Shown here one piece after another: positions 50,836-58,236 of a stretch of DNA of 64,000 nt (position 1 is its first letter; each line of letters starts with the position of its first letter). Location of the stretch: NCBI RefSeq assembly GCF_006715085.1, contig NZ_VFMM01000001.1, forward strand, positions 3,472,001 to 3,536,000, read 5' to 3'. The stretch is from Kribbella jejuensis (lineage in GTDB: Bacteria > Actinomycetota > Actinomycetes > Propionibacteriales > Kribbellaceae). The notes beneath the pieces were generated by a model that saw only the letters and a list, made by a program, of their open reading frames with translations, searched no databases and was not told where the DNA came from. The translations under genes and the position numbers were made by a program.

Positions 50836-51210
50836 ATGACCGCGCGCAGGGACGCGTACGCGATTCTCGGGGTGGCCACCGAGGCGTCCGACGACGATCT
50901 CGACCACGCTTTCCGAGGACTCGTCCGCCGGCTCCACCCGGACACCCGCGGATCGGCCACGGCAGCGATTCCGTCCGCGTCGGTCGAGTCCGACGACGAC
51001 GCCGATCGGCGTCTGCAAGAACTTCTCAACGCCTACGCCACCTTGCGCGACCCCGTCCGCCGTGCCGCCTACGACCGCGCCCGGGTCGTCGCCGCGCCCA
51101 AACCGGCCGTACCGGATCCGGTACGGGGCCCGGCGATCCGGGTCGGACCGGTGCGTTGGGAACCGTTGCGGTCCAGACCCGAGTGGAGGAGGAGTCCCGA
51201 TGGCTCTTGA
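50836..51210 (+). CDS. J-domain protein
   Basis: 124 residues. N-terminal J domain (about 6-80): DAYAILGVATEASDDDLDHAFRGLVRRLHPDTRG with the essential HPD at 34-36, then LNAYATLRDPVRRAAYDRAR. There is no G/F region or zinc finger, so it is a minimal (class C) co-chaperone that would stimulate DnaK. The acidic/Ala insert before the last helix is unusual. GGAG upstream of the ATG. Follows the hsp20 genes, suggesting a joint stress role. Confidence 0.87.
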   Translation: MTARRDAYAILGVATEASDDDLDHAFRGLVRRLHPDTRGSATAAIPSASVESDDDADRRLQELLNAYATLRDPVRRAAYDRARVVAAPKPAVPDPVRGPAIRVGPVRWEPLRSRPEWRRSPDGS

Positions 51211-51430
51211 CGATGTCCAGACGTACTGCGACAACGGGATCTGGAAGACCCGCTGGCGCAACAGCACCGAACCGTTCTCGGCCGGCCGCAACAAGCATCA
51301 GCAGATAAGCCAAGGCGCGACCGTGGCGCAGTGGTACGGCGTCGACCACATCGTGATCAACCCCGACGGCACCGTCGCCGAACACAACTCTTACCGCTAC
51401 CGGCGCGAACCCGAAGCGCAGGCGAGCTGA
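51200..51430 (+). CDS. DUF2188-like small protein
   Basis: 76 residues: MALDDVQTYCDNGIWKTRWRNSTEPFSAGRNKHQQISQGATVAQWYGVDHIVINPDGTVAEHNSYRYRREPEA. The WKTRWRN, middle helix and HIVINPDGTVAEHNSY segments follow the two-strand/helix/strand pattern of DUF2188. Unknown function. GGAGGAGG 6 bp upstream; starts 11 bp inside the J-domain gene, so both are one operon, ended by the hairpin at 51456. Confidence 0.65.
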   Translation: MALDDVQTYCDNGIWKTRWRNSTEPFSAGRNKHQQISQGATVAQWYGVDHIVINPDGTVAEHNSYRYRREPEAQAS

Positions 51431-51752
51431 TCGCGGCGCTGAAAATTTCCGGTCTCGGCGGGTGTGTCCTGGGAGTGACACACCCGCCGGGCCGGTCGTC
51501 CTCCCGCCCCTCAGTGGGAGAACTCGCGGCTCGGTGAACACCACCCATGCCCGAATGGCACTGACCGAACCGCGGGACTACCTACAGGTACCCCAGATCG
51601 GCGCCGGGTACACACCCCGGCACGCGAAGTCCTCGGAAAACTTCACGTTCCTCAAACCTTTACCGGTAGTAGCCGGCCTGGGAGCGGCCTAGGCTGGTGC
51701 GCGATTTGCGCGCCGGGGGGTGGTGTGTGAACACCAAGGGGGAGGACTGGCA
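51431..51752. other. Intergenic region with terminator and a doubtful short ORF
   Basis: Begins with the terminator at 51456-51489. An open frame from GTG 51534 (or ATG 51555) to 51692 would encode 52 residues (MALTEPRDYLQVPQIGAGYTP onward), but it has no clear ribosome site or recognisable similarity. From 51693 to 51752 I see only a likely leader for the peptidase gene. I considered a c-di-AMP riboswitch and could not find its conserved blocks. Confidence 0.5.
51456..51489 (+). terminator. Strong hairpin ending the J-domain operon
   Basis: Perfect 13-bp stem, CGGCGGGTGTGTC (51456-51468) with GACACACCCGCCG (51477-51489), 8-nt loop, 25 bp after the DUF2188-like stop codon. Confidence 0.8.
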
Positions 51753-51788
51753 ATGGCTGAGCTGATCCTCGGGGAGAAAGATGCCTGA
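51753..51788 (+). CDS. Leader micro-ORF overlapping the peptidase start
   Basis: MAELILGEKDA, 11 codons, with a strong GGGGGAGGA site 5-6 bp upstream. Its last codons overlap the ATG of the next gene at 51781. Could be a translated leader controlling or feeding the peptidase gene, or chance. Confidence 0.35.
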   Translation: MAELILGEKDA

Positions 51789-52257
51789 GGCAAGGATTTC
51801 CTGGCGCGGCTTCACGATGAACAGGCGGACCGTGGCGATGGTCGAGGCCGCGGAGCAGCTGTACCACTCGAAGTTCGCGATCCTGCAGGGGTCGTACAAC
51901 GCCGGCGGGGTCGAGGCCTCCGCCGGTACCCATGACGGCGGCGGCGCAGTCGACGTCGACGTACGGACCAAGAGCGCCGCGCAGCGGGTTGCGGTGGTGA
52001 AGGCGCTGCGTGAGGTCGGGTTCGCGGCGTGGCTGCGGACGCCGGCGCAGGGCACCTGGCCGTACCACGTGCACGCGATCGCGGTCGGGGACAAGGACCT
52101 GTCCCGGGGTGCGGCGGTGCAGGTCGCGGAGTACCACCGCAAGCTCAACGGGCTCGCGAACCATGGCAAGGACGACGGTCCGGCCGGGTACTACGGCATG
52201 ACCTGGGAGCTGTACCTGAAGGCGCATCCGCCGAAGAAACACAAGATCGTCGCCTGA
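51781..52257 (+). CDS. M15-like (D-Ala-D-Ala carboxypeptidase/endolysin fold) protein
   Basis: 158 residues. GTHDGGGAVDVDVR (50-62, His51 and Asp58/60) and WPYHVHAIAVG (93-103, His96/98) reproduce the HxxGxxxD ... W-H zinc site of M15 peptidases such as VanY and phage endolysins. It lacks a signal peptide, so export is unclear; a cytoplasmic role or release by lysis is possible. GGGGAG lies 4 bp before the ATG, itself inside an 11-codon leader ORF. Two tandem terminators follow. Confidence 0.65.
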   Translation: MPEARISWRGFTMNRRTVAMVEAAEQLYHSKFAILQGSYNAGGVEASAGTHDGGGAVDVDVRTKSAAQRVAVVKALREVGFAAWLRTPAQGTWPYHVHAIAVGDKDLSRGAAVQVAEYHRKLNGLANHGKDDGPAGYYGMTWELYLKAHPPKKHKIVA

Positions 52258-52283
52258 ACCAACGAGTCGCCTGAACCAACAAC

Positions 52284-52315
52284 ACGACAAGGCCCCACCG
52301 GTAGCAGCCGGTGGG
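52284..52315 (+). repeat. 32-bp direct repeat, copy 1, with terminator hairpin
   Basis: Same 32 bases as at 52361-52392, starting ACGACAAGGCCCC. It contains the 8-bp hairpin CCCACCGG/CCGGTGGG (52294-52315), followed by a pyrimidine-rich run (TCTCTCCTTTCTTCTTTTC), an efficient-looking terminator. Confidence 0.85.
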
Positions 52316-52360
52316 CTCGATCATCTCTCCTTTCTTCTTTTCTTTCCCTTCACCGGACCA

Positions 52361-52397
52361 ACGACAAGGCCCCACCGGTAGCAGCCGGTGGGGCCTT
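52361..52397 (+). terminator. 32-bp direct repeat, copy 2, forming a 13-bp terminator
   Basis: AAGGCCCCACCGG (52366-52378) pairs perfectly with CCGGTGGGGCCTT (52385-52397) around a TAGCAG loop. Second of two tandem terminators 77 bp apart, both after the peptidase gene. Confidence 0.85.
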
Positions 52398-52501
52398 GGT
52401 GGTCCACTACCGCCCGGGCATCCCCGGTGCAGCTGTGGAGGTGGAGAGCGGAACCGACGCCGATGCAGGGGTCAAGACGTCAGCTCCGCTTGTCTGTGGA
52501 G

Positions 52502-52831
52502 TTATCCGGCGTTGTCTCGTTCCACCGCCCACACGTGCGCGTGGTGGAACTCGAGGTGCTGCAGTGCGGCCGGAGAGCCGCCGGGGTTCCCGAGGCCGAG
52601 GTGGTTCATCGTCGGTACGACGACCGCCCGGACGTCCGAGCGCTTCACCTCGTCGAGCAGTGCGTGGAAGGCCGCGGACTCGGCCGAGTCGCGCTCGGTG
52701 TACACGGTGCCGAGGGTGAATCCCTCGGCGCTGGCGAAAGCGGCGAGAGAATCCGTCGCCGCGGCCAGCTCCTCCGCGCAACTCAGCGCGTCGGCCCGTA
52801 CGTACCCGAGCAGCGTCGGCCGGGTGGTCAT
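52502..52831 (-). CDS. Resolvase-fold protein lacking the catalytic serine
   Basis: 109 residues. LLGYVRADALSCAEELAAATDSLAAFASAEGFTLGTVYTERDSAESAAFHALLDEVKRSDVRAVVVPTMNHLGL follows the N-terminal catalytic domain of serine recombinases (strand, helix, VYTE, RAVVV strand), but the Tyr-x-Arg-x-Ser motif reads YVRAD, with Asp14 where the nucleophilic Ser should be, and there is no DNA-binding region. Probably a regulatory or structural derivative, not a recombinase. ATGA overlap with the 60-residue gene upstream. Confidence 0.7.
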   Translation of the reverse strand: MTTRPTLLGYVRADALSCAEELAAATDSLAAFASAEGFTLGTVYTERDSAESAAFHALLDEVKRSDVRAVVVPTMNHLGLGNPGGSPAALQHLEFHHAHVWAVERDNAG

Positions 52832-53010
52832 CGCTGTGCGTCCACCGCCACCGGCTCGCTCGTCACCCGGAGGGAGGCGAAGCGGCGCCGCATGGCTTCC
52901 TCGTACTGCACTGCCTGCTCCGCGTCGGCGGTGTGGTCCGCGATCGGGTGCGCTCCGAACCAGACCCGCACCCGGCGGTGCGTTGCGGGGGCTTCGAGCG
53001 TCTCGGTCAT
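52828..53010 (-). CDS. Small protein paired with the resolvase-fold gene
   Basis: 60 residues: MTETLEAPATHRRVRVWFGAHPIADHTADAEQAVQYEEAMRRRFASLRVTSEPVAVDAQR. One beta-strand pair (RVRVWFGAHPIADH), a helix (AEQAVQYEEAMRRRFASL) and a final strand are predicted by eye. AAGGAA before the ATG. First gene of a two-gene unit with the resolvase-like protein. No family assigned. Confidence 0.6.
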   Translation of the reverse strand: MTETLEAPATHRRVRVWFGAHPIADHTADAEQAVQYEEAMRRRFASLRVTSEPVAVDAQR

Positions 53011-53288
53011 CGCGGTTCCTTCGGCAGTGTCGGGACAGTCCCCGGACGGCTTTGTCCGGCGCTGAGATAAAGAACACCAAACGCCAGGCCCCTCCGGAAC
53101 AGTTTGGTAGGGACCTTTACAGAGCCTTGACGCAGAGTAGGGAAACCTTCGAATGTGCAGGTCAAGCCCGTCTCCGCAGCGCAGCCGGACCCTCAGGAAT
53201 CGGTGTCAAGAATGGTTGCCGTTATTCGCAAATAACGATTCGGCGACGCCGGGGCTATTGGTTTCGCGCAGAAATCTATGACGTCCTG

Positions 53289-54686
53289 CTAACCCTTTGC
53301 GTGCAACCGCTCACGATCCGGTATCCGCAGCCCCGCGACCGCCACCAGTACCCCGAGTGCGGCGGCGCCGAACGGCACCAGCAAACCGTTGCGGAAGGCA
53401 CCGATCGTCAGCTGGCCGGCCGCCGTCAGTGTCGCGGCGACCACCGCGAGGCCGAGCGCCGACCCGAACTGGAACGACGTCGTGAGTACGCCGCTCGCCA
53501 ACCCCTGCTCGTCGTCGGCAACGCGCTCGGTCGCGGCGATCGTCAACGGTCCGTACGCCAGCGCGAACGCGAGCCCGAGCAGCAGGAACGCCGGCAGCAT
53601 CGCGGCGTACTTCCAGCCGACGCCCAGTGGCAGGAAGGCGGCGTACGCGAGCACCGCGACGACGAACCCGCCGAAGACCACCCGGCCGTTGCCGAAGCGG
53701 GAGACCAGCCACGGAGTCAGCGTCGGCGCCAGGACCGCGTCGATACCGATGACCATCAGGGCCAGTCCGGTTTCGAGTTCGGACCAGCCGCGCAGTTCCC
53801 GCAGGTACAGCACCGCGACGAACTGGAACCCGACGAACGACCCGACCAGCAGGATCGCCCCGACGTTCGCCCGGAGCAACGCGGTGTTGCGGAGCAGGCC
53901 GAGCCGGATCAGCGGTGCGGAGGCCCGACGTTCGATCCGGACGAAGATCGCCAGTAGTACGACGCCCGCCACTGCGGTCAGCACGGTCGGTCCGGGGGAG
54001 ACGTCGGGCGCACGGACAACGGTCGCCACCAGCAACAGCATCGCGCCGGTCAGCGCCAGTGCACCGGCCACGTCGAATCCAGGCCGCTCCGTGGACGCCG
54101 GCTCGTCGCGGGGGATCAGCGCGAGCGCGCCGGCGAGGACCAGCACCGCGACGATCACCGGTGCGAAGAAGACCCAGCGCCAGTCGATCGCCGTCAGCAG
54201 TCCGCCGGTGACCATGCCCAGCGAGAAACCTCCGGCGGCCGTTCCGGCGTAGACAAGCAGTGCCTTGTTGCGTTGCGGTCCCTCCGGGTAGGAGGTGGTG
54301 ATGATGGACAGGCCGGCCGGCGTCATGAAGGCGGCAGCGACGCCGGTGGCGAAGCGGGCCAGGATCAGTACCCAGCCCTCGGTGGCGAAGCCGCCCAGGC
54401 CGCTGAAGACCAGGAACACCATCAGCCAGCCGACGAACATCCGGCGCCGTCCGAGCAGGTCCGCGGCTCGGCCGCCGAGCAACACGAACCCGCCGTAGCT
54501 GAGCGCGTAGCCGCTGACGATCCACTGCAGTTCGCCCGTGCTGAGGCCGAGTTCGGCACGGATGGAGGGCATCGCGACGCCCATCATCGAGACGTCGATG
54601 CCCTCCAGGAAGATCGCGCCGCAGAGCACGAACAGTACGGCCCACTCGCGGCCGGTCAGCCGCTGCGGAGTGACGGTTGACGACAC
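53289..54686 (-). CDS. MFS drug/metabolite transporter (DHA2-like)
   Basis: 465 residues, about 14 membrane segments. EWAVLFVLCGAIFLEGIDVSMMGVAMPSI, LQWIVSGYALSYGGFVLLGGRAADLLGRRRMF (motif A), LARFATGVAAAFMTPAGLSIITT and GTAAGGFSLGMVTGGLL (motif C) identify a proton-driven exporter of the EmrB/QacA type. GTG start with AAGGAGAC. Divergent from an HxlR regulator, with a GTTAC/GTAAC palindrome between, so probably induced by a toxic compound sensed by that regulator. Confidence 0.9.
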   Translation of the reverse strand: MSSTVTPQRLTGREWAVLFVLCGAIFLEGIDVSMMGVAMPSIRAELGLSTGELQWIVSGYALSYGGFVLLGGRAADLLGRRRMFVGWLMVFLVFSGLGGFATEGWVLILARFATGVAAAFMTPAGLSIITTSYPEGPQRNKALLVYAGTAAGGFSLGMVTGGLLTAIDWRWVFFAPVIVAVLVLAGALALIPRDEPASTERPGFDVAGALALTGAMLLLVATVVRAPDVSPGPTVLTAVAGVVLLAIFVRIERRASAPLIRLGLLRNTALLRANVGAILLVGSFVGFQFVAVLYLRELRGWSELETGLALMVIGIDAVLAPTLTPWLVSRFGNGRVVFGGFVVAVLAYAAFLPLGVGWKYAAMLPAFLLLGLAFALAYGPLTIAATERVADDEQGLASGVLTTSFQFGSALGLAVVAATLTAAGQLTIGAFRNGLLVPFGAAALGVLVAVAGLRIPDRERLHAKG

Positions 54687-54708
54687 GGATGTCTCCTTCG
54701 AAGTGATG

Positions 54709-54723
54709 GTTACCTCTTGTAAC
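54709..54723. promoter_or_regulatory. HxlR operator
   Basis: GTTAC-CTCTT-GTAAC, a 5+5+5 palindrome typical of HxlR-type sites, between the divergent MFS (start 54686) and HxlR (start 54754) genes. Confidence 0.65.
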
Positions 54724-54753
54724 TGACCTCATCATCAGGAACCATCGGGATTT

Positions 54754-55164
54754 GTGGAAGAAGGCACTTCAAAGGAACCGAGTCACTCCTGCTGCACCGA
54801 GGACGCGTTCCAGTGGGACACCCGCGAGGACTGCGACGTCCGGCAGATCCTGGACCGGATCGGCGACAAGTGGTCGCTGCTGGTGATCGCGCTGCTCGAC
54901 AACCGTTCGATGCGGTTCACGGAGCTGAAGAAGACGATCGACGGGATCAGTCAGCGGATGCTGACCGTGACGCTGCGCCAGTTGGAGCGGGACGGGCTGG
55001 TCAGTCGTACGGTGCACCCGGTCGTGCCGCCGCGTGTCGACTACGCGCTCACCCCGCTCGGAGTGACCCTGCACGCCACCATTCAGTCCCTCGTCACCTG
55101 GACCGAGTCCCACCAGACCGAGATTGCCGTGGCTCGCGCTCGGTACGACGCGGCGTCCTCGTGA
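54754..55164 (+). CDS. HxlR-family transcriptional regulator
   Basis: 136 residues. WDTREDCDVRQILDRIGDKWSLLVIALLDNRSMRFTELKKTIDGISQRMLTVTLRQLERDGLVSRTVHPVVPPRVDYALTPLG is the full HxlR winged-helix signature; Cys27 (EDCDVR) is the position used for redox or electrophile sensing in several members, and CC at 13-14 is extra. GTG start. Likely represses the divergent MFS exporter. Its 3' end overlaps the convergent MFS gene by 71 bp. Confidence 0.9.
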   Translation: MEEGTSKEPSHSCCTEDAFQWDTREDCDVRQILDRIGDKWSLLVIALLDNRSMRFTELKKTIDGISQRMLTVTLRQLERDGLVSRTVHPVVPPRVDYALTPLGVTLHATIQSLVTWTESHQTEIAVARARYDAASS

Positions 55165-56329
55165 AGGCGGCTGGGTGAGCCGGTACGACGACGAACGTCA
55201 GGAGTGCCGCGAGTACGGCGGCTGCCGACAAGAGGTTCAACGTCACGGGTAGGCCGAGGACGACCGTCGCCGCGGGCGCGCTGAGCCCTCCGGCCAGCAG
55301 GGCGAGCGAGTCGGCGGCGAAGAAGATCGCGCCGACGCTCGCCAGTACCTCCGGTGGGGCCGCGCGCTGGATCGTGGTCCCGGCGGTGATCAGCAGGATG
55401 CTGCCCGGGAAGCCGATCAGGGTGGCGGCGCCGACTGCGAGTGGGGCGTTCGGCGCGTTGAAGAGGGCGAAGTACGCCGCGGCGCTGGCGAGCTGGGTGA
55501 CCGTGAGGAGTTCGCGGGTGCTCAGACGGCGAGCTGCGTACGTACTCAGTGCCGCGCCGACGAGATACCCGGCGCCGAGGCCGGAGATCAGGTAGCCCAC
55601 GACGTACCCGGGGGCGTGCAGGCGGTCGACGGTGAATGGGACCAGCAGTGCGGTGAGGCCGGCGTTCGCGGTGAGGAAGACGGTTTGGCCGACGAGTACG
55701 CCGCGGAGAGCCCGGTGCTCGACGGCCGCGCGGAGGCCTTCGAGGGCGTGGGGTGGTTCGGCGGTGGTCGCGTGCCGGCGGGTGCGGACCGTGGCGATGG
55801 TTGCCGCCGACAACAAGTAGCTGATGATGTCGACGGCGAGCACGAACGTGATGCCGGGGCCGGCCAGGAGGAGCGCACCGAGCGGTGGCGCGGCCAGGCG
55901 CAGGACGCTTCCGGTGACGGCGTTCAGGGCGTTGGCCGCGGCGAGTTCGTCCCCGGTGCCGACGACTGCGGGCAGGAGGGCGCGAGAGGCCGGGCGGAAC
56001 ACGGTGGTCGCGGTGTTCTCGAGCAGGATCGCCGCGTAGATCAGCCAGACGTGCTTGCGATCCGCGAACAGGATCAGCCCTACGGCAGCCGCACTGGCGA
56101 GGTCGGCGATCCACATCGCGCGGGCGAGGTCCCAGCGATCCAGCAGTACGCCGGCCCACGGACCGAGCAGCAGCGCCGGAAGGGCCTCGAGGGCAAGCGT
56201 CAGCCCGGTGGCGACAGTCGAACCGGTCAGCGTGAAGACGTAGACCGGGATCGCCACTACGAGCAGCCATGAGCCCAGCCCTGACACAGCGCCGCTCAGC
56301 CAGAGCCTGCGGAAGTCACGGTTCCTCAC
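55094..56329 (-). CDS. MFS transporter
   Basis: 411 residues, about twelve membrane segments: FRRLWLSGAVSGLGSWLLVVAIPVYVF, LTLALEALPALLLGPWAGVLLDRWDLAR (motif A variant), LLAGPGITFVLAVDIISYLLSAATIATV, GYLISGLGAGYLVGAALS. Type resembles actinobacterial macrolide or small-drug exporters (MefA-like). The last ~25 residues are a basic tail (TRTPRRTEREPRQSRSGG) overlapping the HxlR gene by 71 bp. GTG start. Divergent from an XRE regulator with a shared palindrome. Confidence 0.87.
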   Translation of the reverse strand: MRNRDFRRLWLSGAVSGLGSWLLVVAIPVYVFTLTGSTVATGLTLALEALPALLLGPWAGVLLDRWDLARAMWIADLASAAAVGLILFADRKHVWLIYAAILLENTATTVFRPASRALLPAVVGTGDELAAANALNAVTGSVLRLAAPPLGALLLAGPGITFVLAVDIISYLLSAATIATVRTRRHATTAEPPHALEGLRAAVEHRALRGVLVGQTVFLTANAGLTALLVPFTVDRLHAPGYVVGYLISGLGAGYLVGAALSTYAARRLSTRELLTVTQLASAAAYFALFNAPNAPLAVGAATLIGFPGSILLITAGTTIQRAAPPEVLASVGAIFFAADSLALLAGGLSAPAATVVLGLPVTLNLLSAAAVLAALLTFVVVPAHPAAFTRTPRRTEREPRQSRSGGTRSR

Positions 56330-56339
56330 GGCCGGTGAA

Positions 56340-56358
56340 TCTATCTCGACAAGATAGA
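56340..56358. promoter_or_regulatory. Palindrome between MFS and XRE genes
   Basis: TCTATCT-CGACA-AGATAGA, perfect 7-bp arms, 11 bp upstream of the MFS start and 34 bp upstream of the XRE start. AT-rich, promoter-like surroundings. Probable operator for the XRE regulator. Confidence 0.6.
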
Positions 56359-56391
56359 CATCTGCAAGATTGTTCTGTCAGAATATGCCGC

Positions 56392-56805
56392 GTGGAGCTT
56401 GGTGAGGTACTCCGTGACCGCCGCAAGGCAGCCGGCCGGACCATTGCGTCCGTGGCTATCGACGCCGGCCTGTCGGTGCCGTACATCGCGAACCTCGAGA
56501 ACGGCCGCGGCAACCCGACGCTGTCCGCGCTCGACCGGCTCGCCACCGCGCTCGGCGCCCGCCTCGCAGTACGCATCGGCGACGAGGAGCCCGAACCGTC
56601 CGCGTCCGTCGGCGCGGAGCTGCTGGCAGGCTCGGACCGGGCGGATCGGATCATCGCCGGTCTCGCCCAAGGCCGCTCCCGAGCGGCGACCCGCCGCCGG
56701 CTCGTCGAGGCCGTGGATGCGCTCGCCCTGGTCATCGGCCGCCCACCGAACGCCGCCGATCTGAACCGCCTCCTGGACCTCCTCCAGCTCGCCGAGGTCC
56801 CCTAG
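56392..56805 (+). CDS. XRE-family transcriptional regulator
   Basis: 137 residues. HTH LGEVLRDRRKAAGRTIASVAIDAGLSVPYIANLENGRGNPTLSALDRLATALGARLAVRIGDE (about 3-65), then a helical C-terminal part with no known ligand fold. GTG start 56392, where the domain begins; the open frame upstream runs through the operator. Likely controls itself and the divergent MFS gene. Confidence 0.87.
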   Translation: MELGEVLRDRRKAAGRTIASVAIDAGLSVPYIANLENGRGNPTLSALDRLATALGARLAVRIGDEEPEPSASVGAELLAGSDRADRIIAGLAQGRSRAATRRRLVEAVDALALVIGRPPNAADLNRLLDLLQLAEVP

Positions 56806-56873
56806 GTCACCCGAGGCTGGGCCTCCTGGAACTCGCCTGACTGGTGGGTGGTTCGTCGCGTAAGGTCCGCGGC

Positions 56874-57650
56874 ATGGAGATCGGGGCGCGGATCGCGCGG
56901 GCGCAGGTGGACGGGCTGTCGAGGTCGCGGCGGCAGATCGTCGCGGGGGCGTTGTCGGGCATGCTGCACGACCGCGACGACTGGTACCTGTCCGGGATGG
57001 TCGCCGCCGAGCCCGGCGAACCGTTCGACCCCGACGAGATCGCCGGATCACTCGCGATCATCCGACAAGCCTTCGGCGCCGAAGGACGCTGGCTGAGCGC
57101 GGAACTCGTCGAGGAAGCCAATCCCGGCCTGGCCGAGGTGCTCGAGTCGAACGGGATGACGATCGTCTCCCGCCTACCGCTGCTGGTCGTCGAGCCGGCC
57201 GACCTGGTCGTCCCTGAGCTCCCGGCGGGTGTCACCGTCAAGGTCGTCGAGTCGGAGGACGAGCAGAAGGTCGCGGACTCGGTGTCCTCCGAGGCGTACG
57301 AGATGCCCGGCGCCGGGTTCGCCTTCAAGCCGGACCCGGTCGACGGCGGAGCGGTCCTGGTGTACGCCGACGACGTACCGGTGGCGACCGCGGCGTGGAC
57401 CGCTGTGGCGGATGCGGTCACCGAGATTGCGGGCGTCGGTACGCTGCACGCTCACCGCCGCCGCGGGTACGGCGCGATCGCCACGGCGTACGCGACTCGG
57501 ACGGCCTTCGAACTGGCGGGTGCGACGCTTGCGTGGCTGACGCCGGGTGACGACGGAGCGGACCGGGTCTATCGCCGGCTCGGGTACACACCGAAGGCCA
57601 CGGCGGTGCACCTGGGCGATCCCGGTGGCCATCTGGCGGACCTGCGCTGA
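56874..57650 (+). CDS. GNAT-family N-acetyltransferase
   Basis: 258 residues. N-terminal helical region (RIARAQVDGLSRSRRQIVAGALSGM), central VVPELPAGVTVKVVESEDEQKVADSVSSEAY, and C-terminal GNAT core with GVGTLHAHRRRGYGAIATAYATR (acetyl-CoA loop RRRGYG) and AWLTPGDDGADRVYRRLGYTP. Substrate unknown. Convergent with the TetR gene, 3 bp apart. Confidence 0.82.
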   Translation: MEIGARIARAQVDGLSRSRRQIVAGALSGMLHDRDDWYLSGMVAAEPGEPFDPDEIAGSLAIIRQAFGAEGRWLSAELVEEANPGLAEVLESNGMTIVSRLPLLVVEPADLVVPELPAGVTVKVVESEDEQKVADSVSSEAYEMPGAGFAFKPDPVDGGAVLVYADDVPVATAAWTAVADAVTEIAGVGTLHAHRRRGYGAIATAYATRTAFELAGATLAWLTPGDDGADRVYRRLGYTPKATAVHLGDPGGHLADLR

Positions 57651-57653
57651 GGT

Positions 57654-58226
57654 TTACGGCTGCAGGATGCGGGTGAGAGTGGTGTGCAGCGACTTGTAGG
57701 CGGTCCGTGGAGTGAGGCGACCGGCGGCGACGGACTCGCCTGCAGCGTGACCTAGCGAGATCAGCGTTGTGACCAGCCAGTGGACCGAGAGCTCACGGGT
57801 GATCTCGCCGGTCCGCTGACCACGCCGAATCAGCGGCTCGAGGCGGTCCGTCAGCGGATTGTGGCGCGCGTCCGCCGGGCCCGTCCGGTCGGCATGCAGC
57901 AGGATCGGATGCTGCTCGAACGTCCGCCACCCCAGGTCGATCAGACCGAGCGCATTGCGCAGCGCCGAGCCGTGATCGAGATCCAGGTCGTCGATCGCGT
58001 TCATCAGCTCAGCGGTCAACTCGTCGAGTACCGCATTGACCAGCGCATCGCGCGACGAGAAGTGCGCGTACACCGTCTGCCGGGTGACCTCCGCGGCTTC
58101 GGCGATCCGTTCCAGGCTCGCGTCCGGGTCCTCGTCGAGCAGCTCGACGGCCGCGGCGAGGATCGCCGCCCGACTGCGATCGGCGTCCGCCCGGCGCCGC
58201 CGCCGTACCGGCTCGTTCTCTGACAC
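57654..58226 (-). CDS. TetR-family transcriptional regulator
   Basis: 190 residues. RRRRRADADRSRAAILAAAVELLDEDPDASLERIAEAAEVTRQTVYAHFSSRDALVNAVL (HTH, about 8-65, with the YAHF recognition end). C-terminal ligand domain of unknown specificity. GTG start lies inside a TGACA-CCT-TGTCA palindrome, implying autorepression. 10 bp downstream of the RibD-like gene on the same strand, so probably co-transcribed with it. Confidence 0.88.
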   Translation of the reverse strand: MSENEPVRRRRRADADRSRAAILAAAVELLDEDPDASLERIAEAAEVTRQTVYAHFSSRDALVNAVLDELTAELMNAIDDLDLDHGSALRNALGLIDLGWRTFEQHPILLHADRTGPADARHNPLTDRLEPLIRRGQRTGEITRELSVHWLVTTLISLGHAAGESVAAGRLTPRTAYKSLHTTLTRILQP

Positions 58227-58233
58227 CTTGTCA
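58221..58233. promoter_or_regulatory. Palindrome over the TetR start
   Basis: TGACA-CCT-TGTCA, perfect 5-bp arms, overlapping the start codon at 58226 and the end of the RibD-like gene region. Candidate TetR autoregulatory site. Confidence 0.4.
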
Positions 58234-58236
58234 AGG

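Noticed and set aside
51489..51780. Possible c-di-AMP (ydaO-type) riboswitch before the M15-like peptidase
   Set aside because: Cell-wall hydrolases in actinobacteria often have one, but the conserved ydaO blocks are not present in this leader.
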